Shown: positions 28,450-35,872 of the stretch, piece after piece
Numbering within the stretch: position 1 is the first letter of the stretch
How the letters are laid out: each line of letters opens with the position of its first letter
Source: an uncultured Bacilli bacterium
GTDB taxonomy: Bacteria; Bacillota_I; Bacilli_A; RFN20; CAG-826
DNA: 64,000 bases
NCBI GenBank assembly: GCA_944363565.1
Contig: CALVUI010000002.1
Location: 1 to 64,000 of the forward strand
Direction: 5' to 3'
Notes under the pieces: generated by a model
What the model was told of the DNA's origin: nothing
The model's database searches: none
What the model saw: the letters and a program-made list of their open reading frames with translations, nothing else
Made by a program: the position numbers and the translations under genes

Positions 28450-30312
28450 TTAGGCCACCACGCTCGGGGTGTAGCCCGAGAAGTCGGCGGTCGTGGTCCC
28501 GATGTTGCTGATGGTGTAGGTCAGGTAGACGTAGCCGTCTTCGAGGCCGACCGGGATGTAGCAGAGGACGTCGATGCTGATCTCGTTGGTCTTGGTATTG
28601 ACGGTGAGACCGAGGTAATCGCTATAGAGGGTCAAGGCATGGTAATCGCCGGCATTGAATTGCTGGGATTCGGTCCAGGATTCCCCGATCGTGTAGAGGG
28701 AGAACTGGTTGAAGAGGGTCCGGAAGAGGTTGTTGGCCTTCACGGTTCCGGTGTCGTCGCCGACGGTGCTGACGACGGTGACGAGGTCGCCCTTGGTCGT
28801 CTTCTCAGTGATGTTGAGCTCATTGAAGCCCGTCACTTCGCTGACGGTCTGGGCCTTGGCGTCCGGATATTCGAAGACGTCGGTGACGCCGTCGAGGGCC
28901 TTCACTTCGTTGAAGGTCTGGGGCTCGAATTCATCGGTGGCGATACCCGGTTGGGTCCCGACCAGGAATTGATAGCCCTGGCCATCGCGGTTGAAGTAGC
29001 CGACATCGATGATGGCATCTTCGCGGACTTCGGCGTCTTCGGTACCGCCGATGTAGCCGACTTCGCCGAGGACACCTTCGCTGGTGACCTTGTTGGTTTG
29101 GTAAAGGGGCTTGTCGGAGCCGAGCATCACGTAGAAGACGCCACCTTCGGCCGCGGTGTAGAGCTTATCGCCTTTGGCGTTGGACGGATAGGCGGCGATG
29201 TCGACGGTGTAGTTGCCGAGCTCGGCGACGTTTTCGAAGCCGGCTTGGAGTTCGGTGGCTTCGATCACTTCCGGAACGAAGGAAGAATCGGCCTGGGCTT
29301 CTTCGATGGCTTCGACGCTGGAGCTGCCGATGCTACGGACCCCGACGATGACGTTGGAATAGAAGATGGTCTGGACGGTTTGCTCCCCGGTCAAGGGGTC
29401 ATCCTGGACCAGGTTGACGGTAGGAATGAGCAAGAGGGTTTCGGCCTCCCCGTCACCTTCCTGGTCGACGAAGCCGAGGACCTGGGTGTCCCCGTAGCTG
29501 ACGAAGGTCAATTCGGTCTGGTCGATCGGCATCGAGGCGGCCCAGAAGAGGGCTTCGGAAACCGAGGCATCGCCGGCGAGGTAGGTTTCCCCGCTTTCCT
29601 CGTCAACCACGGTGTTGAAGGCGAGGGGGTTGATGGAACTCGGCATCATGATGAAATAGTTGGTGGGGTTGCTCAGATACCCGGGTTGGAAGGTCGGCTT
29701 CCCTTGATTGTCGAAGCTGCCTTGATAGAACCTTCCATCGGCGAGTTGGGCAATGACGAAATCTTCGGGTCCGGGGTTGTTCTTGTTGTAGCTGGCCCCG
29801 TAGGTCTCCCGGTGGACGACGCTGTTCCAATAGGAGAAGCGCGTCATGTCCTTGGTCTCGAAGAGGTCGATGGTGAAGTTCTGGGTGTGGGTGGTAATGG
29901 GCATCAGGAAGTCGATGACCTCCATGACTTCCTTGGTCCTGAAGTCGAGAGGGACACGCATGGTCCGGGCGTTGTCGCCGCTCCTGACTTCGACGGTGTA
30001 GGTCCCGGCAACGGCAGTGGTAACCACATGTCCATCGATCGTGAGATCACTGGCGTTGGCAGAAATGCACTGGACGGTGAAGTTCTTGTCTTCCTTGTTG
30101 TCGGTGTAGACCACGGTGATGTATTCATCGAGGTCGACCTGGGTCCCGATAGCGAACGGGGTGGTGCCCAAGGTATTGTTGATCCTCGAGGCGGTCGCGA
30201 CCGGGCTTTGCGAAGTCCCGCTTTCGCCCGGGGTCCCCGGCTCGCAGGCCACGAGGCCCAGGCCGCCGAGGGCGGCTACCGATACGAGAAGGAACTTTTT
30301 GAAATTGTTCAT
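28450..30312 (-). CDS. Lipoprotein of unknown function, first gene of the opp operon
   Basis: 620-residue exported lipoprotein (lipobox LVAC, Cys23) followed by a Gly/Ser/Thr linker. The N-terminal 60-130 region (TQVDLDEYITVVYTDNKEDKN and TYTVEVRSGD) resembles a bacterial Ig-like fold; the rest is acidic, beta-rich and without a recognised domain. A calcium-loop-like DQEGDGEAE lies near residue 300. The start at 30312 has AAGGAGAG upstream, although the frame stays open to 30498. Two promoters precede it, one overlapped by a perfect cre site. Position before oppA suggests a role in binding or presenting substrates to the Opp system, or an adhesin; this is inference. Confidence 0.85.
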   Translation of the reverse strand: MNNFKKFLLVSVAALGGLGLVACEPGTPGESGTSQSPVATASRINNTLGTTPFAIGTQVDLDEYITVVYTDNKEDKNFTVQCISANASDLTIDGHVVTTAVAGTYTVEVRSGDNARTMRVPLDFRTKEVMEVIDFLMPITTHTQNFTIDLFETKDMTRFSYWNSVVHRETYGASYNKNNPGPEDFVIAQLADGRFYQGSFDNQGKPTFQPGYLSNPTNYFIMMPSSINPLAFNTVVDEESGETYLAGDASVSEALFWAASMPIDQTELTFVSYGDTQVLGFVDQEGDGEAETLLLIPTVNLVQDDPLTGEQTVQTIFYSNVIVGVRSIGSSSVEAIEEAQADSSFVPEVIEATELQAGFENVAELGNYTVDIAAYPSNAKGDKLYTAAEGGVFYVMLGSDKPLYQTNKVTSEGVLGEVGYIGGTEDAEVREDAIIDVGYFNRDGQGYQFLVGTQPGIATDEFEPQTFNEVKALDGVTDVFEYPDAKAQTVSEVTGFNELNITEKTTKGDLVTVVSTVGDDTGTVKANNLFRTLFNQFSLYTIGESWTESQQFNAGDYHALTLYSDYLGLTVNTKTNEISIDVLCYIPVGLEDGYVYLTYTISNIGTTTADFSGYTPSVVA

Positions 30313-30340
30313 AATTCTCTCCTTATAAATGAGCGTGTGT

Positions 30341-30368
30341 AATATAAGGGCGTTCCGGCTTTTGTCAA
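30341..30368 (-). promoter_or_regulatory. Proximal promoter of the opp operon
   Basis: Minus strand: perfect -35 TTGACA (30363-30368), 16-nt spacer, -10 TATATT (30341-30346), about 22 nt before the Shine-Dalgarno sequence of the 620-residue lipoprotein. Confidence 0.82.
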
Positions 30369-30504
30369 TGATTGTTTTTCGGAAGGGGTCCCGGCCTCCC
30401 GCCTTTTCCCCTCCCCTTATAAGGGAAAATACCAAAAGAAAGCCCGATTGCTCGTGATTTTCCTCTTTTTGGACACCCGGTTTCGTGGTCAGGATCAACC
30501 CTCC

Positions 30505-30533
30505 CTTATGAAAGCGCTTTCAGAAATTTTCAA
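30505..30533 (-). promoter_or_regulatory. Distal opp promoter overlapped by a perfect cre site
   Basis: A perfect palindrome TGAAAGCGCTTTCA (30509-30522) fits the CcpA catabolite-response element exactly. It sits inside a promoter-like pair on the minus strand: -35 TTGAAA (30528-30533), 17-nt spacer, -10 CATAAG (30505-30510). In Bacillota CcpA bound over the core promoter represses; sugar repression of peptide uptake is the inference. The rest of the 30313-30731 gene-free stretch holds the proximal promoter, a bidirectional hairpin and the PFOR terminator. Confidence 0.8.
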
Positions 30534-30610
30534 ACCTAGGTCGGGGATCTACCACTCACATACCCAATCCAAGGCAAACAAACAAGGGATCGACCAACCC
30601 CTCTACCTTC

Positions 30611-30675
30611 AAAAGCCCGCAAAAGGGGGCTATCCGTTTTGATTTAGGCCTATACCCCTCCCCTGCGGGCTTTTT
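30611..30675. terminator. Long bidirectional terminator-like hairpin
   Basis: Perfect 11-bp outer stem (30611-30621 with 30664-30674) that starts with AAAA and ends with TTTT, so either transcript would end in a U run. An inner G-rich/C-rich pairing surrounds a loop of about 30 nt. It lies downstream of the PFOR terminator and may be a back-up, or the end of a small RNA. Confidence 0.6.
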
Positions 30676-30690
30676 GGATAAACGGGCATG

Positions 30691-30722
30691 AAAAAAGGCG
30701 GCCCCTTGCGGGAACCGCCTTC
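30691..30722 (-). terminator. Terminator of the pyruvate:ferredoxin oxidoreductase gene
   Basis: Stem AAGGCGG..CCC/GGG..CCGCCTT (30710-30722 with 30695-30706) with a small internal mismatch, followed by a U run on the minus strand; begins about 10 nt after the stop codon. Confidence 0.85.
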
Positions 30723-30731
30723 CTAGGCGCC

Positions 30732-33700
30732 TTAGAGTCCGAACTTCTTGATGGCTTCGAAGCGCTCCTCGGCGTGCTTTTGGCACTCGTCGAGGAGTTC
30801 GGCCGCGTGCTCGGGGTTGACGACCGGCAGCTGGCTATAACGGGTTTCGTGCATGACGAAGTCCTTGAGCTTGCTGAAGTCGGGCTTGTCGAAGTCGAGT
30901 TCGACTTTGCCCTTCCTCGGGTCGTAACGGAAGATCTGGAAGTAACCGCAGTTGACGGCATCCCTTTCTTCCTGGATCGAGTTGACGAGCCCGCCCTTGA
31001 CCCCGTGGTTGGCGCAGGGGCAGTAGCAGAAGATGATGGACGGTCCATCGTAGCTCTCGGCTTCCCTGAGGGCCTGGATGGCCTTCATCGGGTTGGCCCC
31101 GAGGCTGATGCAGGCGACATAGACGTGGCCATAGGCCATGGCCATGAGCGGGAAGGGCTTCTTGGCTTCCTTCTTGCCGGAGGCCGTGAACTTGTTGATG
31201 GAGCCGGTCTGACTGGCTTTCGAGGCCTGGCCGCCGGTATTGGAATAGAGCTCGGTATCGAGGACCAGGACGTTGACGTCGGCTTTGTTGGCCAAGACGT
31301 GGTCAAGGCCGCCGTAGCCGATGTCGTAGCTCCAGCCGTCGCCGCCGACGATCCAGACCGACTTATCGAGGAAGTCGCGGTAGTAGGGCTTGAGGGCCGC
31401 GCTCTTCTCGGTCCCGTGCTTTTCGAGGGCTTCGATGAGGTCGGGGATGATCTTCCGGGCCTTTTCCTTGTCCTTGATGGAGGCGAGGTAGGAATCGATG
31501 AGGGCGTTGAGGGCCTCGTCCTTTTCTTCCTTGACCTCGAGGAGGAGGCGGCTGATGGTGGCCAGCTTGTAGTCGGTGGCCATCCGCATCCCGAAGCCGT
31601 ATTCGGCGTTGTCCTCGAAGAGGGAGTTGGCCCAGGCCGGACCTTCGCCCTTTTCGTTGGTGACGAAGGGGGTCAAGGGGGTCGAACCGCAGTAGATCGA
31701 GGAGCAGCCGGTGGCGTTGGCGACCAGCATGTCCTTCCCGAAGAGCTGGCTCACGAGACGGTAGTAGGGGGTTTCGCCGCAGCCGGCGCAGGCCCCGGAC
31801 ACTTCCATGTAGGGCATCAGGAACCCGACGCCCTTGACGGTGTTGAGCGGGAACTTGTCGGACTTGTAGGGAACGTGCTTGTAGAGGTAGTCGGCCCCTT
31901 CTTCCTCGGCGAACTGGCTCTTGGCCTCAACGAGTTTGAGGGCGAACTTGTCAGTGCCGGTGCGCTGGGCGGCCTTGTTGGCAAGGCACTCCTTGACGCA
32001 GAGACCGCAGCCGACGCAGTTCTTGGTCGAAATCTGGATCCTGAAGGCCAGATCCTTGACGGTGGGCCCGAGGGCCGGCTTGGTCCCGTTCTTGACGATT
32101 TCCGGCGCCTTCTCCAACTCTTCCTTGTTCAGAAGGAAGGGACGGATGGTGGCGTGGGGGCAGACGAAGGCGCAGGTGTTGCACTGGATGCAGTTGTCCT
32201 TGTTCCATAAGGGCACCCGGTCGGCGATGGCCCGCTTCTCCTTGAAGGTGACGTTGGGTTCCATGGTCCCGTCGAGGAGTTCGAACTTCAGGAATTCGGA
32301 AGTCGGGATTTCGTCCCCGTCGAGGGCCCCGATGACGTCCATGTATTCGTCGAGGTAGGCGTCCCCGGTCATGGCCGTTTCCTTCTTGATCGGAAGCTTG
32401 GCCCATTCCGGATCGATCTTGAATTCACGGATCCCTTCGGCCCCGGCGTCGATGGCCTTGTAGTTCAGTTCGACGACGTCCATTCCCTTCTTGGCGTAGG
32501 ACTTGAGGGCGAATTTCTTCATCCATTCCTGGGCCTCGGCATAGGGCATGATCGACTCGTTGAGCTTGAAGAAGGAAGCCTGGAGGGTGGTGTTGGTGTG
32601 ACGGCCCATCCCGATTTCGGCGGCGATCTTGTTGGCGTCGATGACGTACATCTTGGCGTGCTTCTTGGCTAACAGGGCCTTCATGCGGTTAGGCATCGAT
32701 TTGGCCAAGGTGGCGTCATCCATGTCGGTGTTGAGCAAGAAAGTCCCACCTTCCTTGAGGTTGGCGATGATGTCGAAACGGAAGATATAGGTATCGAGGG
32801 AGCAGGAGATGAAGTCGGCATCCTTGACGTAGTATTCGCTGTGGATGGGCTCCTTCCCGAAGCGGAGGTGGCTCCGGGTGACACCGCCGGCCTTCCTGGA
32901 GTCGTATTGGAAGTAGGCCTGGGCATATTGGTGGGTGGCGTCGCCGATGATCTTGATCGAGGACTTGTTGGCGCTCACGGTGCCATCGCTCCCGAGCCCG
33001 TAGAAGAGGCAGCTGGTGTAGTTATGGGCGATCCGGTAGTCTTCGTCGACCGGGATGCTCAAATGGGTGACGTCATCGACGATCCCGACCGTGAAGCCGT
33101 TCCAGGTCTTCTCGGCATCGAGGAAGTCATAGACGCTCTTGACGTGCTTGGGCTGGGTGTCCTTGCTGCTGAGGCCATAACGTCCGCCGAGGATGAGGTC
33201 GACCTTGCGGCCTTCCTGGGCCAAAGCGGCCACGACGTCGAGATAAAGCGGTTCGCCGATCGAGCCGGGTTCCTTGGTCCGATCCAAAACGGCGATCTTC
33301 TTGACGGAAGAGGGGATTACGGAAACGAGGTGCTTGGCGGAGAAAGGACGGTAGAGGTGGACCTTGACGAGGCCGACCTTCTCCCCTTTCTTCAAGAGGT
33401 CTTCGACCACTTCGTGGGCGGTTTCGGTGACCGAGCCCATGGCGATGATGACCTTTTCGGCATCGGGGGCCCCTTCATAGACGAAGGGCGCATAGTGACG
33501 CCCGGTCAGACGGGAAGCCTCGGCGAAGTACTTTTCGGCGATTTCCACGATCTTGGTAATGTGGGCGTTCTGGGCTTCACGGCCTTGGAAGTAGATGTCG
33601 TCGTTTTCGGCCCCGCCCCTGGTCACCGCGTGGGTGTGGGGGTTGAGGGCCCGGCGCCGGAATTCCTCGACCTTGTCCATCGGAAGGAGCTTCTTCCATT

Positions 33701-34277
33701 CGTTCTCGTCGACGAACTCGACGTTTTGGACCTCGTGGCTGGTCCTGAAGCCATCGAAGAAATGGAGGACCGGGCACATCGAATCGATGGCCAAGAGGTG
33801 GGCCACCGGGGTGAGGTCGGCGATTTCCTGGACGCTATGGGAGCAAAGCATGGTGACGCCGGTCTGACGGCAGGCGTAGATGTCGGCCTGGTCCCCGAAG
33901 ATCGAAAGCGATCTGGCGGCCAAGCTTCTGGCCGAAACGTGGAGGACGGCCGGGAGCAACTCCCCGACCCACTTGTAGAGGTTCGGGAGCATGAGCAAGA
34001 GGCCTTGCGAAGCGGTGTAGGTGGTGGCCAAAGCCCCGCCTTGGAGGGCGCCGTGGACGGTGCCGGAAGCGCCGCCTTCGGATTCCATTTCCACGACCTT
34101 GACCGGGGAACCGAAGAAGTTCTTGTCGCCCCTGGAGGACATGACGTCGACCAATTCGGCCATCGGGGAGGAGGGGGTAATGGGATAAATAGCGGCCACT
34201 TCGGTGAAGTAGTAGCTTTCCATGGCCGCCGCGGTATTGCCGTCGACGGAATGGAACGTCTTCTTGATGTCTGACAT
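30732..34277 (-). CDS. nifJ: Pyruvate:ferredoxin (flavodoxin) oxidoreductase
   Basis: Single-chain homodimeric PFOR converting pyruvate and CoA to acetyl-CoA, CO2 and reduced ferredoxin in the cytoplasm. All domains are present in 1181 residues: N-terminal pyrimidine-binding domain (YPITPSSPMAE), the gamma-type domain (EPGSIGEPLYLDV), two 4Fe-4S motifs, CIQCNTCAFVCP near 695 and CVGCGLCVKEC near 757, and the thiamine-diphosphate domain with SGACAGCGETPY and GDGWSYDIGYGGLDH near 975, plus the fourth-domain NTGGQASKAS. AAGGAG lies before the ATG. It is monocistronic, oxygen-sensitive by nature of the family, and the likely source of reduced ferredoxin for other enzymes such as the TrxB variant. 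Confidence 0.98.
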   Translation of the reverse strand: MSDIKKTFHSVDGNTAAAMESYYFTEVAAIYPITPSSPMAELVDVMSSRGDKNFFGSPVKVVEMESEGGASGTVHGALQGGALATTYTASQGLLLMLPNLYKWVGELLPAVLHVSARSLAARSLSIFGDQADIYACRQTGVTMLCSHSVQEIADLTPVAHLLAIDSMCPVLHFFDGFRTSHEVQNVEFVDENEWKKLLPMDKVEEFRRRALNPHTHAVTRGGAENDDIYFQGREAQNAHITKIVEIAEKYFAEASRLTGRHYAPFVYEGAPDAEKVIIAMGSVTETAHEVVEDLLKKGEKVGLVKVHLYRPFSAKHLVSVIPSSVKKIAVLDRTKEPGSIGEPLYLDVVAALAQEGRKVDLILGGRYGLSSKDTQPKHVKSVYDFLDAEKTWNGFTVGIVDDVTHLSIPVDEDYRIAHNYTSCLFYGLGSDGTVSANKSSIKIIGDATHQYAQAYFQYDSRKAGGVTRSHLRFGKEPIHSEYYVKDADFISCSLDTYIFRFDIIANLKEGGTFLLNTDMDDATLAKSMPNRMKALLAKKHAKMYVIDANKIAAEIGMGRHTNTTLQASFFKLNESIMPYAEAQEWMKKFALKSYAKKGMDVVELNYKAIDAGAEGIREFKIDPEWAKLPIKKETAMTGDAYLDEYMDVIGALDGDEIPTSEFLKFELLDGTMEPNVTFKEKRAIADRVPLWNKDNCIQCNTCAFVCPHATIRPFLLNKEELEKAPEIVKNGTKPALGPTVKDLAFRIQISTKNCVGCGLCVKECLANKAAQRTGTDKFALKLVEAKSQFAEEEGADYLYKHVPYKSDKFPLNTVKGVGFLMPYMEVSGACAGCGETPYYRLVSQLFGKDMLVANATGCSSIYCGSTPLTPFVTNEKGEGPAWANSLFEDNAEYGFGMRMATDYKLATISRLLLEVKEEKDEALNALIDSYLASIKDKEKARKIIPDLIEALEKHGTEKSAALKPYYRDFLDKSVWIVGGDGWSYDIGYGGLDHVLANKADVNVLVLDTELYSNTGGQASKASQTGSINKFTASGKKEAKKPFPLMAMAYGHVYVACISLGANPMKAIQALREAESYDGPSIIFCYCPCANHGVKGGLVNSIQEERDAVNCGYFQIFRYDPRKGKVELDFDKPDFSKLKDFVMHETRYSQLPVVNPEHAAELLDECQKHAEERFEAIKKFGL

Positions 34278-34298
34278 ATTTTCTCCTTAGACGGACAA

Positions 34299-34319
34299 AG
34301 TATAGTAACTAGTTACTAT
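34299..34319 (-). promoter_or_regulatory. nifJ: PFOR promoter with an 18-nt palindrome
   Basis: A perfect 18-nt palindrome ATAGTAACTAGTTACTAT (34302-34319) overlaps the start of a -10 TATACT (34299-34304) and fills most of the spacer. The -35 position is poor (ATGCGA or neighbours). Such a site between -35 and -10 suits a dimeric regulator. It is not the Rex (TTGTGA) or cre sequence. Confidence 0.68.
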
Positions 34320-34358
34320 TTTCGCATTAGGGAAAAGAAAAAATCGTTCAGAAGGCTT

Positions 34359-34445
34359 GGCGAAATAACTCCTTTGGCGAAATAAAATCCCCGTGGCGAA
34401 ATAAAAAAAGGCCGATGGGGCCTTTGGGTATCGGAGGCGAAATAA
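34359..34445. repeat. Four direct repeats GGCGAAATAA
   Basis: Identical 10-mers at 34359-34368, 34376-34385, 34395-34404 and 34436-34445. The first three are 17 and 19 bp apart and the fourth is beyond the terminator hairpin. They occupy the intergenic region between the DUF1893 gene and the PFOR promoter. Tandem operator sites or a short repeat array are possible; no known family is recognised. Confidence 0.7.
34402..34425 (-). terminator. Terminator of the DUF1893 gene
   Basis: Stem AAAGGCC/GGCCTTT (34419-34425 with 34407-34413), 5-nt loop, then a U run on the minus strand. Confidence 0.85.
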
Positions 34446-34455
34446 AAGAGGGCCC

Positions 34456-34902
34456 TTAGGACTTGCCTTTGCCTCCTTGACCGAAGAGCTCCGCCGCCTT
34501 CTTCTTGATGGCCTCGATGGCCTCCTTCTCATCCTCTATCCCCGCCAAGGCGGCCTCGAAGGGGCAAAGCCCGTCCTTCTTCCGGTTTTCGATGTAGGGG
34601 GTGAGGATCTTGTAGGCCACCGGGATGTCATTGGCCTTGAGATAGGCCCTGGCAGGCTCGGCAAGAAGATGGGCGTAGACTCCTTTGGCCCCGAGGGCCT
34701 TCATCAGATAGGCGGCGGCCCGCCCCACCACCTTGTCGGCGATGTAGAAGTCCTCGATCCTCCCGTTGGCGAGATATAAATTCAATAACGGCCCGATCCC
34801 CGAACCCCTTAGGGGGTAGATATGGCCGTCCTTGGTATAAAGCAAAGAGATCGAAAGATCGCCCTCCAGCATCTCCGCCAAAACCCGCGTCTTATCGTCC
34901 AT
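34456..34902 (-). CDS. DUF1893 domain protein
   Basis: 148-residue soluble protein. The pattern fits DUF1893: an early short strand region with LLYTKDGHIYPLRGSGIGPLLNLY, then DFYIADKVVGRAAAYLMKALGAKGVYAHLLAEPARAYL and the closing PYIENRKKDGLCPFEAAL. The conserved ADKVVGRAAA and NR...G-x-CPFE suggest a ligand-binding or cytidine-deaminase-like fold, but no function is established. It overlaps the preceding gene by 11 bases, so the two are co-translated. Confidence 0.85.
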   Translation of the reverse strand: MDDKTRVLAEMLEGDLSISLLYTKDGHIYPLRGSGIGPLLNLYLANGRIEDFYIADKVVGRAAAYLMKALGAKGVYAHLLAEPARAYLKANDIPVAYKILTPYIENRKKDGLCPFEAALAGIEDEKEAIEAIKKKAAELFGQGGKGKS

Positions 34903-35326
34903 TCTTCTTCTCCTTTTTCCTAGATTTGATTTCCTCGTTCAAGAGCTTCCTAAGGATCGCTAGGTCCTTGTCGCTGAGCCTCACGTCCTTATCGAAGAGG
35001 CCCCCGACTCCGGTCATCTTCTTATAGATGAAGTCATTGAGGCCCTGGTACTCCCCGACCGCCTTCTTGGAGGCCACGACCCGACGGGTCGTTTCCTTCT
35101 TCTCGGCCTTCTCGAGGAACTCGCGGAGGGGAGTTTCGATGCTTTTGACGTCAAAGGAGGGATCAAGGAGGGCAAGTGGATCGAAGTCGCTTAGCATCTC
35201 CCCCAAGACTTCGGGATAGATCCCGATCTTGCTAGAGAGGAACTCCAGGGAAATCCACTTCTTCGAGCGGTTCTTTTCGATGACGCGCAAGATGTTTTTC
35301 CCTTCGGTCTTCGTCAGTTTCTTCAT
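34892..35326 (-). CDS. Hypothetical protein with possible winged-helix region
   Basis: 144 residues, strongly basic, with no recognised family. The first 50 residues (EGKNILRVIEKNRSKKWISLEFLSSKIGIYPEVLGEMLSDF) are predicted by eye to be helical with a helix-turn-helix-like spacing, and the C-terminus ends in a Lys/Arg-rich helix (LLNEEIKSRKKEKKN). The ATG is preceded by CATAAT and only six bases (35333-35338), with no Shine-Dalgarno sequence, so the mRNA would begin at or next to the start codon. It begins a two-gene unit with the DUF1893 gene. Confidence 0.75.
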   Translation of the reverse strand: MKKLTKTEGKNILRVIEKNRSKKWISLEFLSSKIGIYPEVLGEMLSDFDPLALLDPSFDVKSIETPLREFLEKAEKKETTRRVVASKKAVGEYQGLNDFIYKKMTGVGGLFDKDVRLSDKDLAILRKLLNEEIKSRKKEKKNGR

Positions 35327-35355
35327 GGCTCAATTATGGGGCCTAGGAGGCCAAG

Positions 35356-35380
35356 GAAAAAGGGGGCCAAGCGGCCCCCT
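35356..35380 (-). terminator. Terminator of the nuclease/ABC operon
   Basis: Perfect 8-bp stem AGGGGGCC/GGCCCCCT (35373-35380 with 35361-35368), 4-nt loop, then UUUUUCC on the minus strand. The same U run could serve as -35 (TTTTTC) of the next gene. Confidence 0.88.
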
Positions 35381-35396
35381 CTTGGGTTTAAGTGGT

Positions 35397-35864
35397 TCAA
35401 CGGGCCCCGGACTTCCCGTAGAGCTTGGCCACCAGCTCGATCTCGTGGTTGGCCCGTTTGATGGCCTGATGGGCCACGATGACCTTGTAGAGGCCATAGG
35501 CGAAGGCCGCGAGGCCGGCGGCTAGGAAGAGGGCCGCCACCACGAACTGGAAGGAAGCGAAGTTGATCCCGACGATCTGATTGCGGACCTTCTGCATCGA
35601 AAGGACCATGAAGAGGGCCCCGATGATGAGACCGATCGAGCCAAGGACCACGAAGCACATGGCGGAATTCCATTTTTCCGTCCACTTGGTCCGGTCGTCA
35701 TGGACCTTGACCGAAAACTTCTTGGCTTCTTCCTGGCTCGGCTTGGCCTTCAGCTCGTTATGGCAAACCGGGCAGGCCGAAGTCCCTTCTTCCACGTACT
35801 CGACGTGGCCGCAGGTCAGGCAATAGACGCCGACGAGTTTTTTCCCTTCCTTTTTCTTAGGCAT
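35397..35864 (-). CDS. Zinc-ribbon protein with two transmembrane helices
   Basis: 155 residues. The N-terminus carries a four-cysteine zinc ribbon, CLTCGHVEYVEEGTSACPVC (residues 15-34), then a charged stretch and two hydrophobic helices (about 68-90 and 103-128), ending in a cytoplasmic basic tail. AGGAGGAG lies before the chosen ATG at 35864, eight bases after the stop of the nuclease lipoprotein gene. The in-frame extension to 36047 would lie inside that gene. Function is unknown; it is the last gene of the ABC/nuclease operon. Confidence 0.85.
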   Translation of the reverse strand: MPKKKEGKKLVGVYCLTCGHVEYVEEGTSACPVCHNELKAKPSQEEAKKFSVKVHDDRTKWTEKWNSAMCFVVLGSIGLIIGALFMVLSMQKVRNQIVGINFASFQFVVAALFLAAGLAAFAYGLYKVIVAHQAIKRANHEIELVAKLYGKSGAR

Positions 35865-35872
35865 GGCTCCTC

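Noticed and set aside
30313-30498. N-terminal extension of the 620-residue lipoprotein
   Set aside because: It would bury the signal peptide and cross the TTGACA/TATATT promoter; the ATG at 30312 has a strong Shine-Dalgarno sequence.
30448-30642. 64-codon plus-strand frame over the cre site
   Set aside because: No ribosome-binding site, it spans the promoter and a terminator hairpin, and its product resembles nothing.
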